Below are positions 25,500 to 34,569 of a stretch of DNA of 64,000 nucleotides, one piece after another; positions within the stretch are counted from its first letter, which is position 1, and each line of letters starts with the position of its first letter. The notes beneath the pieces were generated by a model that saw only the letters and a list, made by a program, of their open reading frames with translations, was not told the DNA's origin and ran no database searches. The position numbers were made by a program, and so were the translations under genes. Location of the stretch: the NCBI GenBank assembly GCA_019637395.1, contig JAHBVR010000020.1, positions 80,087-144,086 of the forward strand, in the 5' to 3' direction. Origin of the DNA: Vulcanimicrobiota bacterium. Its GTDB lineage: Bacteria; Vulcanimicrobiota; Xenobia; Xenobiales; JADMJV01.

Positions 25500-26489
25500 T
25501 TAGTCAGGATAAGAGTCCATCATCTGATTGGTTTTGTTGTGATCCCCTAAATTCTGGCGTTGGTAGCGATCCCCGAAGGCGCTTTTCAGGCCGGAATCGC
25601 TGGCATTATTGGTGCCGTGGAAGTAGACGATCGAGCGGGCAGCCCGGCCATTTTCGGTTTTGGCCCAGTTGGCCACCGGGCCTTGCGATCCATAGAGGCA
25701 ATCTTGTAACTCCAGACGATCGGCCTGCAGGCCGGCGCCGGTTTTGTCGCGACTGAGGGCGTAGGTGAGGGCGTCGCCGCCGCCCGAGTGGGCCGAGACA
25801 ACGCGGTAAGTGGGGTTGCTGACCCCGGCCGCCTGCAGAGCCTGGTTGGTGGTCTCGCTCTGACTTTTGACGTTGCTCCAGTCGGTGGCATATTTTCCGC
25901 CCTGGGCGTTGGCGCATTCGGGCAGCACGATGACGGTCTGCGGGCCGCCTCGTTTCTGAATCTCGGCGAGGCGGTTGGTCAGGCCGGCTCCATGGTTCTT
26001 GTCATCGGCCACAGTGGCGTTGTAGCCATGATAGTGAGTATGGACGCGCGTCTCGTGGCTCGGGTCAAAGCCGGGTGGGAGCAGGGTGAGCACGGGTTGG
26101 CCGCCGTTGCCTTCATTGCGATGGGCAATAATCTGGCTGCCGTTCTTGAGCAGCTCGGCATAGGCGGTGCGGCTGCGTTGAATGGTGGCCGCCAGGGCCT
26201 GATCTTTAGGATTCTTGGAGCGCTTGAGGCCGTCGAGTTGCTCCGCTGTGATGCTGGCCACGTCGTAGCTGCCCGGGGGCAGTTCGTGCCTGGGCGGCGG
26301 CGCGGCCGGTTGGGCCGCCTGGACCGGTTGGGGTAGGGGTTGTGGCTGCACCGGGGGAGCGGCCGGCTTTTGCGGGCCCAGGGCGCCGATGGCTTTCTCG
26401 GCCACGAACTGGCCGATTTTCAGCTGGGGCAAAATCGCCCATTGCAGGCCTTCCGAGACCATGGGAGCGAGCGAACGTAGCGTATCCAT
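25500..26489 (-). CDS. Putative alpha/beta hydrolase with Pro-rich N-terminal linker
   Basis: 329 residues. The N-terminal helix (~1-40) is followed by a Pro/Gln/Ala-rich linker (~42-70) and then a globular domain. HTHYHGYNATVADD suggests a His-rich oxyanion or metal region. VVSAHSGGGDALTYAL is a nucleophile-elbow-like motif (Ser after His, then GGG), followed by LQDCLYGS (candidate Asp) and the late DHNKTNQMM (candidate His). No secretion signal. An esterase or amidase role is inference. It is divergent from the CHAP-like gene, with about 157 bases between the starts. Confidence 0.6.
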   Translation of the reverse strand: MDTLRSLAPMVSEGLQWAILPQLKIGQFVAEKAIGALGPQKPAAPPVQPQPLPQPVQAAQPAAPPPRHELPPGSYDVASITAEQLDGLKRSKNPKDQALAATIQRSRTAYAELLKNGSQIIAHRNEGNGGQPVLTLLPPGFDPSHETRVHTHYHGYNATVADDKNHGAGLTNRLAEIQKRGGPQTVIVLPECANAQGGKYATDWSNVKSQSETTNQALQAAGVSNPTYRVVSAHSGGGDALTYALSRDKTGAGLQADRLELQDCLYGSQGPVANWAKTENGRAARSIVYFHGTNNASDSGLKSAFGDRYQRQNLGDHNKTNQMMDSYPD

Positions 26490-26646
26490 ACGCTTAAAGC
26501 TAGCGGAGGAGGCTTAAACCGGCCTTACTCCGGCTCTGGATTTGTTGCGGAGATGTGACCTTCTCGACCCATTCTTGTAACGAATGGTCAGAATTTGTAA
26601 CACCGCGGGGGGTGTCAGAAGCGGCTCGGGCTGGCTGAATAGGGTT

Positions 26647-27213
26647 ATGAACGCCATCGCCCACCGTCCCACCCACACTCCGGTCCGTCACACGGGTCGC
26701 ACCCAACGTCGCCGCCGCCAGGGACAGGTCGGCCGGCGCCGCCGGCAAGACGGGGTTCGCCTTTCGCGCAACGCGCGCAGCCAGCGCACCCAGCGGGCGC
26801 AGCGCGCGGCCGGAGTCAGCCGGGCAGCCCACAGTGGCCCGGTTTCGGGAACGCAGCTGGCTCGCGATGCCCAGCGCATCGCCCGCAGCGGCATCGCCGG
26901 CCGGGGTCGCAACTGCTATCGCGGCGTGAAATACGCAATGGCTCGCCAGGGCGTGAATCTGACCGGCGTGCCCGCTTACACGGCCGCCGGCCAGTTGGCG
27001 CGCAACAGCAATTTCCGCGAAGCGCGCGTATCGCGCGACCAGTTGCGCAACCTGCCCGCCGGCGCCACGGTGGTCTGGGCGCCGCACGGCAAACACAAGT
27101 ATGGCCATATTTCCATCGCCCTGGGCAACGGCCGCGAAGCCAGCGACGTGCTGCGCAATCAGATCACCAACTACGGCAGTTCTTTCCGGGTGTTTTTGCC
27201 CAACCGCGCATGA
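26647..27213 (+). CDS. CHAP/NlpC-like cysteine hydrolase with Arg-rich N terminus
   Basis: 188 residues. The first ~70 are extremely basic (RTQRRRRQGQVGRRRRQDG). The C-terminal half looks like a papain-like CHAP/NlpC domain: GRNCYRGVKYAMARQGVNLT with the candidate Cys, GATVVWAPHGKHKYGHISIA with the candidate His, and NGREASD. Such domains cleave peptidoglycan amide bonds. There is no Sec signal. ATG 26647 is preferred over a start at 26584, because the extra residues are not coding-like. The stop overlaps the ATG of the acidic downstream protein. Confidence 0.65.
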   Translation: MNAIAHRPTHTPVRHTGRTQRRRRQGQVGRRRRQDGVRLSRNARSQRTQRAQRAAGVSRAAHSGPVSGTQLARDAQRIARSGIAGRGRNCYRGVKYAMARQGVNLTGVPAYTAAGQLARNSNFREARVSRDQLRNLPAGATVVWAPHGKHKYGHISIALGNGREASDVLRNQITNYGSSFRVFLPNRA

Positions 27214-27641
27214 CCTTTGAAGAAGAGGCCCACGAGTGGCCCGCCTATGATGGGCTGGGCGACGAGAATTTTGATGAGTTGCCGGTCCAGGAAGGCGACG
27301 TCCCGCGTCTCGAGGACCTCGACGTGCTCCAGGACTGGCTGGAGAAACATCCGAGTGGGCTCGACTACTTTGACCAGTTCGTGCAGCAGGCCCTGTTCTG
27401 GTTGCGCGAAGAACTGGAAACCGAGGCCCTGCTGCTGGACTTGAGCAACGTGCGCGCCACCATTCAGCAAAACTACGGTCCCAAGTTGAAGCCGTTCCTG
27501 GCCCGGCCCTTGAAGCGCCTGCGCCACGCCATCGAGGCGGAAGAGGAAGAGATGACGCTGCATCTCTTGATCAAGTTGAGCGACGTCTTCCGGGCGCGCC
27601 CGGCGCCGCTGGAGAAGCCCTACTGGGCGCCTAAGATTTGA
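27210..27641 (+). CDS. Acidic protein of unknown function, coupled to CHAP-like gene
   Basis: 143 residues, strongly acidic N terminus (EEEAHEWPAYDGLGDENFDE) and a mainly helical body (LDYFDQFVQQALFWLREELE, LKRLRHAIEAEEEEM). It overlaps the basic CHAP-like gene by ATGA, so the two are made together. An acidic binder, chaperone or immunity-like partner of the basic hydrolase is attractive but unproven. Convergent with the methyltransferase gene, 11-base overlap. Confidence 0.65.
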   Translation: MTFEEEAHEWPAYDGLGDENFDELPVQEGDVPRLEDLDVLQDWLEKHPSGLDYFDQFVQQALFWLREELETEALLLDLSNVRATIQQNYGPKLKPFLARPLKRLRHAIEAEEEEMTLHLLIKLSDVFRARPAPLEKPYWAPKI

Positions 27642-28329
27642 TGCCCGTCGCGGGCTTTGCCTGGAGACGCCATTTTTGCTCCAGGCGGTGCAGCCAGCAC
27701 CAGACCAGCCCGCTTGCCAGCAGACAGGCCCCATACCAAAGCGGTGAGCTGCCCAGGTGAATATTCCGCCAGCCGTGCAGGAAGAGAGCCAGGCACAACC
27801 AGCCGGCCAGAGTGGTGCGCTCCAGACAGAAAGCCAGCTTCCAGCGCAGAGGCAGCAGTTGTGGCCCCAACCTGTGCTTGGGCAAGCCGAGGAAGCGCGG
27901 AACCCGGGCGCAGTAGTCTCGATAGGCAGCGCCCCAACGCTCGCCCAGACCGTGCTCTTCGTAAGCGATGATAGGTAAATGGATGGCCGCCCAGAGCAGG
28001 CAGTAAGGCAGCCGGCAAACTCCCAGGCCGGCAATTTGACAACCCCCCAGGCCCATCATTAGATTCCCGAGGTAACGGGGATTCCGCGAGTAGACGTAAG
28101 GGCCGTCTTCGCAAATCAAGCGTTCTCCCACGTTGGCGTCGAGCCGATTGGGAACCCAGCCGGCGACCCCCCAGCAGCGCACCGCCAACCCGGCCAGCAG
28201 CAACAGCCAACCGGGTCCGGCCGCATAGTCCGGATCGGGGCTGCAGAACCACAGCATGGTCAGTAAGAAAGGAATCCCCAGATAGCCGCGCAGGGGAAAG
28301 ATCACGCGACCCAGTCGAACCAGAAGCAT
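27631..28329 (-). CDS. Isoprenylcysteine/phospholipid-type (ICMT/PEMT) membrane methyltransferase
   Basis: 232 residues with five or more hydrophobic segments and the family signature GPYVYSRNPRYLGNLMMGLG, followed by YEEHGLGERWGAAYRDYCAR near the SAM-binding end. The family methylates lipids, thiols or isoprenyl groups in membranes; the substrate is not indicated here. The region after residue ~160 adds extra hydrophobic helices. ATG 28329 is taken as start; an alternative frame over the same DNA is a shadow. Confidence 0.8.
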   Translation of the reverse strand: MLLVRLGRVIFPLRGYLGIPFLLTMLWFCSPDPDYAAGPGWLLLLAGLAVRCWGVAGWVPNRLDANVGERLICEDGPYVYSRNPRYLGNLMMGLGGCQIAGLGVCRLPYCLLWAAIHLPIIAYEEHGLGERWGAAYRDYCARVPRFLGLPKHRLGPQLLPLRWKLAFCLERTTLAGWLCLALFLHGWRNIHLGSSPLWYGACLLASGLVWCWLHRLEQKWRLQAKPATGIKS

Positions 28330-28451
28330 CCGGCCATCCTAGCATAGATCATCTTGTTCTTTCGAAATTTCGCAACCGTATTCATCAAACCTGGTGAGCT
28401 GGTCACAACTAAGCAATCTTCCGGCAAACCTCTTGAGGGTAAAGTCGGGGC

Positions 28452-29219
28452 ATGAGAATCGGCGTTAAAAATCAACAGCCCTGGTCGGCCCTGCAGAAGG
28501 CGGCCACCGATCTGGGCCAAACCCGGGATGGGCTGGTGCACCTCGACGGCGTGCGCTGGGATATCGAGAACAATCCGGATGGCAGCACCATCGAGAAGGG
28601 TGTTTTCCGGGACGCCTACATCCATCCGGAAAAGGTTACCGACGTTTTCCTGTGCATCAAGCCCTTCACCGAGAAGCCAGGGAATTTGCCCGGTCACGCC
28701 TTGCTCAAGTTCGCTTTCGCTTCCGACGCTCCGGTGCGCGATAGCCAGGGCAATGAAGATTCGGGGCTGGCCGTTTCGGTCGAAGTTCACTTTAAACAGG
28801 GCCAGGATTACGATCCGGTCGGCGGTCAGGAACCGCAGCCGATTCTCTATCAGTTGGGCACCTGGAGCGACGCGATCGAAAAGGCCACCGTGCACGACCG
28901 CAACCCGCTCAAGATCTATAAGCTGAAGCTCGATCAGGAACAGAAAGTGGCGCTCCTGAAAGAGCGCCTGCAGGCCTCGGTGCAGGACCATAGTCAGGAC
29001 ATGTATCATCCGGTCACCAATTCGTGCCTGTCCACACTGATCGATGGGGTCAATCGGGTGGTTCCCAGCCATCAACAAATCGCCCGCGTCGATGCCAATG
29101 GCGATCCCGAGCCCCAGGCCACCATCCCGCTCTGGTCTCCCCAGGCCTTCCGGCGCTACAACCTGCTGGAAAAACCCATTCCCGAGGTCATTCCGGCCAA
29201 GCCCAGACCCCAGGCCTAG
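28452..29219 (+). CDS. Uncharacterised protein
   Basis: 255 residues, no signal peptide or membrane segment. Beta-rich middle part (HALLKFAFASDAPV, GLAVSVEVHFKQGQDYD) and a HPVTNSCLSTLIDGVNRVVP stretch whose N-x-C and helix remind me weakly of thiol-peptidase-like families such as DUF4105; this is not a firm call. C terminus Pro-rich (EVIPAKPRPQA). It follows a ~120-base spacer with likely promoter and overlaps the next minus-strand gene by 4 bases at its end. Confidence 0.6.
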   Translation: MRIGVKNQQPWSALQKAATDLGQTRDGLVHLDGVRWDIENNPDGSTIEKGVFRDAYIHPEKVTDVFLCIKPFTEKPGNLPGHALLKFAFASDAPVRDSQGNEDSGLAVSVEVHFKQGQDYDPVGGQEPQPILYQLGTWSDAIEKATVHDRNPLKIYKLKLDQEQKVALLKERLQASVQDHSQDMYHPVTNSCLSTLIDGVNRVVPSHQQIARVDANGDPEPQATIPLWSPQAFRRYNLLEKPIPEVIPAKPRPQA

Positions 29220-29623
29220 GAAACCAGCCCCTCCGCGCGCATGCGTTCGTGCTGGTCCTCATGGGAGATGTAGGCGACAATGCGAGGACCTTTGAGGTGG
29301 AGGATGTAGGTAATATTGAACTCGATCTCGCCTGCTCCAGTGGCCTGGAAGCGGCTTCCCCAGCGAACGGTGACGAGGCGGTGGTGGGGACCGACCGCGG
29401 CCTCCTCCAAAATTTGAACGGGCCGCATCGACTGCATCCCATTTTGCTCATTGAAGCCCTTGACCTGACCAAGCCAGCTCTGAAACTTGTCGTCGTTGAG
29501 CGCCCCGTAAGCTCCAGTGGGACCCGCCGCCACGAAGCCCTCGGCGTAGAAGCCGGCCAGTTCCTGCGGGCTGCCGGAAAGCGAGACGGCCGCGTAGCGG
29601 CTGAAGTAAACGAGCCAGTCCAC
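29216..29623 (-). CDS. NTF2/SnoaL-like small protein
   Basis: About 135 residues from GTG 29623 (AAGG about 9 bases upstream). An NTF2-like fold is suggested by the helix WLVYFSRYAAVSLSGSPQEL, the pattern FYAEGFVAAGP, and beta strands VTVRWGSRFQATG, EIEFNITYILHLKG and RIVAYISHEDQHER. A longer form from ATG 29689 adds Arg-rich, non-coding-like residues. Possibly enzymatic or ligand-binding; unknown. It is divergent from the PlsC-like gene. Confidence 0.65.
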   Translation of the reverse strand: MDWLVYFSRYAAVSLSGSPQELAGFYAEGFVAAGPTGAYGALNDDKFQSWLGQVKGFNEQNGMQSMRPVQILEEAAVGPHHRLVTVRWGSRFQATGAGEIEFNITYILHLKGPRIVAYISHEDQHERMRAEGLVS

Positions 29624-29715
29624 AAGGGTTGCCTTGGCGGGTCGCCTGCGAAATCCTACCGCTGCCCGCCAAGAGCTGGAGGTATACACTCTCTGAGGCG
29701 GAACGGGCGCTTGAG

Positions 29716-30342
29716 ATGAGATGGCAGGATGAATTGTTCGCCCGCTTCCTGGGCAGATTGGCGCGCACCTTAAGTTTTTCGCGGATCGAGTTTCGCGGGG
29801 AGATTCCTTCGGAGCGCCGCCGGATCTATTACTTCAATCACACCTCTCATGCTGACAGCGTGCTTCTGTGGGCGGCATTACCCAAGGTGCAGCGGCGTAA
29901 AATGCGCTTTGTGGCCGCCAAGGATTATTGGGATACCAGCGCCCTGCGGCGCTATGTGGCCGAGCGTTGTTTTCGAGCCATCTTCCTGGAACGCCAGCCC
30001 AAGACCAAAGAAGAACGCCAGCAGCAGGTCACCCAGTTGGTTTCCCAAGTAGGTCCCAGCGAGTCAATTCTGCTCTCTCCCGAAGGGACCCGGGGAGACG
30101 GCCACCAGCTGGCGCCCTTTAAAAGCGGCATTTACTACCTGTGCCAGGCGCAGCCCGACTTCGAACTGGTTCCCGTCTATCTGGAGAATCTCCACCGCCT
30201 GCTTCCCAAGGGTGCCTTCGTGCCCCGTCCGGTCCCTTGCCGGGTGGTATTCGGCGAGCCCTTCTCGTTACAGGAGGGTGAATCGCGGGTGGATTTCCTG
30301 GAGCGAGCTCGCCAGCGGCTTTTGGAGTTGGATCGGAGCTAA
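29716..30342 (+). CDS. PlsC-like 1-acyl-glycerol-3-phosphate acyltransferase
   Basis: 208 residues from ATG 29716. Acyltransferase motif I is FNHTSHADSVLLW (His-x4-Asp), motif II has RAIFLERQ, motif III is LLSPEGTRGDG, and motif IV lies near ELVPVYLENLHRLLPKG. It transfers acyl groups to lysophosphatidate or a related lipid at the inner membrane. Residues upstream of 29716 are not convincing. It is separated by 7 bases from the Rpn-family gene running the other way. Confidence 0.85.
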   Translation: MRWQDELFARFLGRLARTLSFSRIEFRGEIPSERRRIYYFNHTSHADSVLLWAALPKVQRRKMRFVAAKDYWDTSALRRYVAERCFRAIFLERQPKTKEERQQQVTQLVSQVGPSESILLSPEGTRGDGHQLAPFKSGIYYLCQAQPDFELVPVYLENLHRLLPKGAFVPRPVPCRVVFGEPFSLQEGESRVDFLERARQRLLELDRS

Positions 30343-30349
30343 CGGCAGG

Positions 30350-31213
30350 TCAGAGCTGAACTCCGGTGATATCCAAGATCGTCTCCGCGTCGATGCCAGA
30401 TTTCGCCATCTTTTGAGCCACTTCCAGTCGAGCTCTGGCCTCCCCTACGGCTTCCCCTTTGGCCTCACCCTTCTCCATTGCTTCGTGAAGGCGGGTGTTT
30501 TCGTCCCATTCGGCCCGCAGGCGAGCTTCGATAAGAAGGCGGACTTCGTCATCCGAATAAGCGTTATGCATTGCGTCCAGAGCCATGATCATCTCCTCTT
30601 CGCGTTGAATCGGCGCCGGTAAGGGCACCACACCGCTTTCATAGAGTTCTGCAAAACGCAGCACATGCAACCACTTCTCCAATGGAGTCAGCAGGGGCTG
30701 GTCGCGCCTGAATTTACTGAGCTCCAGATAGTGAATCTCCAGGATATCACTGAGTTCAAGGTTGTGTCGAGGATCGCAGAAACGAAACCGGGTGTGCAAG
30801 CCGGCCAGATCCGGAAACAAGGGGAATTCCAAAATCGAGATCGCGACCGTGCGTCGCAAGTCTCCATACTTGCGGCCCCGTTCAAGCTGTTCACTGTAAA
30901 GTTTGGATAGATAAAACAAGGAGCGCTGGATGTAGCTGGTCTGCTCCTTAAGCTGAACCTCGATGTTATATTGGCGATTGTGGCCGTCTCGAGCCCGAAC
31001 GTCCAGGATGGCTCCCTTCTCGTCATGATAGGCCTTGCCGACGTCGTTTGCGAGTAAGCTGAGCTGGACAATTTTGTCCTCGCCTTCCAGTTCCAATATC
31101 GCGTTCAGCAGCGAGCGAAGCAGCCTCTCGTTTTTGGGTGAACCAAAGACGATTTTGAAAATGATGTCGTTGAGCAAAGTGCGACGCAACATCGGTTCAG
31201 GTTTTTTCGGCAT
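30350..31213 (-). CDS. Rpn-family recombination-promoting nuclease (PD-(D/E)XK)
   Basis: 287 residues. N-terminal MLRRTLLNDIIFKIVFGSPKN is the typical opening of this transposase-like family. The nuclease core shows ILDVRARDGHNRQYNIEVQL (D...E-x-Q). SDILEIHYLELSKFR follows, and the charged C-terminal tail contains KGEAKGEAVGEARARLEVAQ and AETILDITGVQL. Family members cut DNA and are linked to recombination or phage defence. No inverted repeats or target-site duplications were noticed, so this is a lone gene rather than a mobile element. Confidence 0.88.
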   Translation of the reverse strand: MPKKPEPMLRRTLLNDIIFKIVFGSPKNERLLRSLLNAILELEGEDKIVQLSLLANDVGKAYHDEKGAILDVRARDGHNRQYNIEVQLKEQTSYIQRSLFYLSKLYSEQLERGRKYGDLRRTVAISILEFPLFPDLAGLHTRFRFCDPRHNLELSDILEIHYLELSKFRRDQPLLTPLEKWLHVLRFAELYESGVVPLPAPIQREEEMIMALDAMHNAYSDDEVRLLIEARLRAEWDENTRLHEAMEKGEAKGEAVGEARARLEVAQKMAKSGIDAETILDITGVQL

Positions 31214-31397
31214 CGTGGTAGTCTCCTTGCGCTATTTTGATGTTGCGCAGTCTAAGTGTTGGGAACGCTCGAAAGGTGAGAGAAGCATGGCCGTTCCTAC
31301 TTCTTTCGTGAACTTTCCGACGTGAGAAGTTTGTGGCCGCTCAGGCGAAACAGGCGGTGGTTTTTCGGCTTTGGCCCCCGGTCGACGGGTTCTAAAT

Positions 31398-31859
31398 CTA
31401 GAGAAGAATCCGGTAGCGGCATTTTTGGCGCGAGCCGCGGGCATACATTTCGTGGGTTTCGGGGAGGTCGACGATTTCCTGGAGCACCGCTCCGGCGCGT
31501 TCGCAGGTGCGCCGGGAGGCGAAATTGTCCGGATCGCAGGTAATCCAAAGTTCCGCGAAACCATGTCTCCTGGCCAGGGGAAAAAGGAGGCGCAGACTGC
31601 GCGCGGCCAGGCCCTGGCCCCGGTGGTCCGGGTGCACCGCATAGCCAATCTGGCCGCCGAATCGAATCAGATGCTGGTGGTCTCCCAAACGTAGCTCGAT
31701 GCCGCCGACTCCCGAACGCCGGCCCTCGAGGAACATACCGAAATGGTAGGTGGCCACGTAGTTTTTGACCGGATCGGGGGGGCTGGTGCTGAGAATGCGC
31801 AGGCGCAAATCTCCATCGCGCAAGCGTCCGTGCGGTAAAAAGGTTTCCAGTATCGGCAT
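31398..31859 (-). CDS. GNAT-family N-acetyltransferase
   Basis: 153 residues. The acetyl-CoA pyrophosphate loop YAVHPDHRGQGLAARSLRLL and the following helix are diagnostic. LWITCDPDNFASRRTCERAG with the Asn-Ala/Ser-SRR pattern resembles enzymes that acetylate ribosomal or metabolite amines. Substrate unknown. It stands alone: intergenic gaps of ~150-185 bases on both sides. Confidence 0.88.
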   Translation of the reverse strand: MPILETFLPHGRLRDGDLRLRILSTSPPDPVKNYVATYHFGMFLEGRRSGVGGIELRLGDHQHLIRFGGQIGYAVHPDHRGQGLAARSLRLLFPLARRHGFAELWITCDPDNFASRRTCERAGAVLQEIVDLPETHEMYARGSRQKCRYRILL

Positions 31860-31971
31860 TTCTGATCCCTTGCTTTCGGGGCCTCGGCGAAAAATCTTGT
31901 GCCGTTCTTGATGCGCCGGGGGCAGGCGCAGATTTGGACTTCGGGAACTATTCCGGTTAGGAAAGTCAGTC

Positions 31972-32009
31972 AGGGCACCGTGAATGACTCACTCTCTTCA
32001 CGGTGCCCT
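31972..32009 (-). terminator. Strong hairpin downstream of the efflux adaptor/TolC operon
   Basis: A 13-bp perfect stem (AGGGCACCGTGAA paired with its complement) has a 12-base loop, beginning 3 bases after the adaptor stop on the minus strand. Only a weak T-rich run (gactttcc) follows, so termination may be partial. Confidence 0.65.
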
Positions 32010-32011
32010 CT

Positions 32012-33373
32012 TCATTCTTCGCCCGCTTCGAGCAGCAGGCCGCCCTGAGAGACGACTTTTTCACCTTCTTTGAGGCCCTCGATGATTTGTACTTCAGCGC
32101 CGGACTCAATGCCGGCTCGGACGGTACGGCGCACGTAATGGCCCGGGCTTGCTTCCACCAGCACGAATTTTTGGTTGCCCAGGCTGAGCAGAGCCTGTTT
32201 GGGCACGGTCAGGCCCGGGCCTCCGGGCAAGGCGATATTGACTTCCACAAAGGTATCGGGACGCAGGCCACCTTCCGGATTGTGAATCAAGCTGCGCACA
32301 GCGATGGCGCGAGTCTGGGGATCAACCTGGCGGCCGATGTAGTCGAGCCGGCCACGGTAAGTTTTGCCGTTGCTGATCACTTGCAAGGGCATACCCGGGC
32401 GAAGGGCGGCCACATCCGCTTCGAAAGCATTGGCGTCGACATAAACCCGCGAGAGTTCCTGAACCTGGCCGATTTCAGCACCGGACTGGAGCCGTTGGCC
32501 GCGGGTGACGGAAAGGCGGGTGACCACTCCGGCGATGGGAGCGCGCACGAAGAAGGTGGAGGCCTGGGCCGCCCCGGCGGGTTTGCTGCCGGCCAGCGAT
32601 AGCGAGGTCAAATCCGCGGGTAGATCCGTGCCGACCAGTTGAGACTGAGAAAGAACGGCGCGATTGCGCTGGTAGTTAGATTCACTGAGTTCGACGCTTT
32701 CTTGGGCCAGCCGCACGGCCTGGCGGAACTGGCCGATATTGCGCTGAAACAGCGGCAACTGGCCGCGGGCGATGGAGAGTTCTTGCTCAGCGGCCTGGCG
32801 GACGGCCTCGGCTTTGGCAAGACGGGTGCGCGCTTCTTCCAGTTCGGCGCGCGAGGTGATACCGTCTTCCACCAATTCTTGTTTGCGGCGCACGTCGGAA
32901 CGCGCAAACTGCAGTTCGGCCTCGGCCTGGCGCAGGTCAGCGCGCAGTGAAGCAACTTTGGCCCGGGCCTGGCCCAGCGAGGTCTGAGCTTCAGTTTCGC
33001 GGGTGAGGGCTTCCGAGAGGCGGCCGCGGGCTTCCACCACGTCGTCCTGCTCTTTCTCGAGACGCTCCAAAATCTGCAGACTGGTCAGGCCGTAAACACT
33101 GTTCATTTCCACCAGCGGCTGATCGGGCGCAACCGAGCTGCCTACTTTGACCAGCGCGCTGACGGCCACGCCGTCCAGAGGAGCGGTCAAAATCACCGAG
33201 CCGGCCTCGGTGGCCCGCACCTGGCCGGTCAGGCGCAGACTACCGCTTACCTGCCGGCGAGTCACCGGGGCCAGCACCACCGGCGCGGACTCGGGTGCGG
33301 GGCTGGAGCTCTCGGCCGGGGGAACAGAGGAACAGCCGGCCAGCAGGATTGGAAGCCACCACCAGCTCTTCAT
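32012..33373 (-). CDS. RND efflux periplasmic adaptor (CusB/CzcB-like lipoprotein)
   Basis: 453 residues. Lipoprotein signal WWLPILLAGCSS. Barrel-sandwich parts are SVILTAPLDGVAVSALVKVG and FVRAPIAGVVTRLSVTRGQR, flanking a long coiled-coil hairpin (~95-250). Beta-barrel and membrane-proximal domains follow (VDANAFEADVAALRPGMPL to EGLKEGEKVVSQGGLLL). It connects an inner-membrane RND pump with a TolC-type channel. The start overlaps the TolC-like gene end by 4 bases. The matching pump gene lies in the divergent unit at 36670. Confidence 0.9.
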   Translation of the reverse strand: MKSWWWLPILLAGCSSVPPAESSSPAPESAPVVLAPVTRRQVSGSLRLTGQVRATEAGSVILTAPLDGVAVSALVKVGSSVAPDQPLVEMNSVYGLTSLQILERLEKEQDDVVEARGRLSEALTRETEAQTSLGQARAKVASLRADLRQAEAELQFARSDVRRKQELVEDGITSRAELEEARTRLAKAEAVRQAAEQELSIARGQLPLFQRNIGQFRQAVRLAQESVELSESNYQRNRAVLSQSQLVGTDLPADLTSLSLAGSKPAGAAQASTFFVRAPIAGVVTRLSVTRGQRLQSGAEIGQVQELSRVYVDANAFEADVAALRPGMPLQVISNGKTYRGRLDYIGRQVDPQTRAIAVRSLIHNPEGGLRPDTFVEVNIALPGGPGLTVPKQALLSLGNQKFVLVEASPGHYVRRTVRAGIESGAEVQIIEGLKEGEKVVSQGGLLLEAGEE

Positions 33374-34569
33374 GGTTGCTGCCCCAGCGCGGCCTGGAGG
33401 GCGTCGAGAGCGAGTTGCACTTCTAATTGCTTATCGATGAACTGGCGGCGCAGGTCGGAAACCAGCCGCTGGGCCACCAACAATTGAGTGTAGGGCAGGG
33501 CTCCTTTGCGGTAGCCTTTCTCCGTGACGCGAGCCATTTCTTCGGCCGGATCGAGCACTTTTTCCCGGTAGCTGATCTGGTTTTCGAGGGCGCTCTGGTA
33601 GGCGCTACGGGCCACTTCCAATTCGCTCTCCAGTTGTTTGCGCAGATGTTCCAGTTTGGCCTCAGCCTCCGCCTCGGCGGCCTGCCGGGCGGCGTATTCG
33701 TAGCCCAGCTCGCCCCAGTCCAGAGGTATGGCCAGGGTAACCTGGAGCACATAGTTGGGCACCACCAGGTCGTGGACCAGGTTGAGATTGGCCGAAGGAT
33801 TGCCCTGCTGGGCCGCCAGCAGCGTTTCCTGACGGGCTTGCTGCAACTCGGCGGCAGCCGCGGCCAGGCGGGGATGTTCTTGCAAGGACTGAATCAAAGG
33901 GGCGGGAGCCGGAGTCAGGTCCCCTTCGGCCTGCAGATCCTGGGGGCTCTGGCCCAGCAGGGGACCCAGGCGGGCCTTACTCTGGCGGAGTTCGGAGGTG
34001 GCCGTGACCAGTTCTTGCTGGGCTCGATTGCGCTCCACTTCGGCGCTCATCAGGTCGAGGCGCGGGACCTGACCGACCTTGTGACGGGTGCGCGCGATGC
34101 GCAGCACTTCTTCCGCCAGTTCCAAGTTGCGCTGGTTGACTTCCAGACGCTGCTGAGCGGCCAGCAGCCGGTAGAACTCATCCTTAACCGACTGTTCCAA
34201 CTGCAAACGCTGGCTGCGCACCGCCTGCCGGGCCGCCTGATGGCGGAATTCGGCGCTACGCTTTTTGCTGGCCAGGCTGCCGAAAGGACCGCTGGACTGA
34301 TTCCAAAAAACATAGTAGTCGTCGCGAAAAAGATTGCTGTAGTTGCTGTTGGTCAGGCCCGGACCATTGCCGCCCAGTCCCGCCACTCCCAGTTGGGCGG
34401 TGGGGAGCGAACCGGCGCCTTGCGCCTGAGCGGCGGCCTGCTGCTCGCGGGCCCGGGCGGCCGCCAGTTCGCCGTTATGGGCCTCGGCCTGCCGCAGGGC
34501 GTCGCCCAGGGTCAGGGCCTGGCAGCAACTGAGGGGTAGCCAGCAGAAAAGGGTTAGCCAGGTTTTCAC
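33370..34569 (-). CDS. TolC-family outer-membrane efflux protein (CusC/CzcC-like)
   Basis: 399 residues with a signal peptide (LTLFCWLPLSCCQALT) and the two tandem OEP repeats of long amphipathic helices. One spans ~25-210 (SQRLQLEQSVKDEFYRLLAA, LRIARTRHKVGQVPRLDLMS), the second ~215-395 (YQSALENQISYREKVLDPAE, VTEKGYRKGALPYTQLLVAQ). It forms the outer-membrane exit duct. First gene of the minus-strand operon; 111 bases separate its start from the divergent sensor kinase start, so this spacer should hold both promoters. Confidence 0.9.
   Translation of the reverse strand: MKTWLTLFCWLPLSCCQALTLGDALRQAEAHNGELAAARAREQQAAAQAQGAGSLPTAQLGVAGLGGNGPGLTNSNYSNLFRDDYYVFWNQSSGPFGSLASKKRSAEFRHQAARQAVRSQRLQLEQSVKDEFYRLLAAQQRLEVNQRNLELAEEVLRIARTRHKVGQVPRLDLMSAEVERNRAQQELVTATSELRQSKARLGPLLGQSPQDLQAEGDLTPAPAPLIQSLQEHPRLAAAAAELQQARQETLLAAQQGNPSANLNLVHDLVVPNYVLQVTLAIPLDWGELGYEYAARQAAEAEAEAKLEHLRKQLESELEVARSAYQSALENQISYREKVLDPAEEMARVTEKGYRKGALPYTQLLVAQRLVSDLRRQFIDKQLEVQLALDALQAALGQQP

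Noticed and set aside
30350-31213. Insertion sequence around the Rpn-family gene
   Set aside because: No flanking inverted repeats or target duplications were found, and this family is often a stand-alone chromosomal gene.
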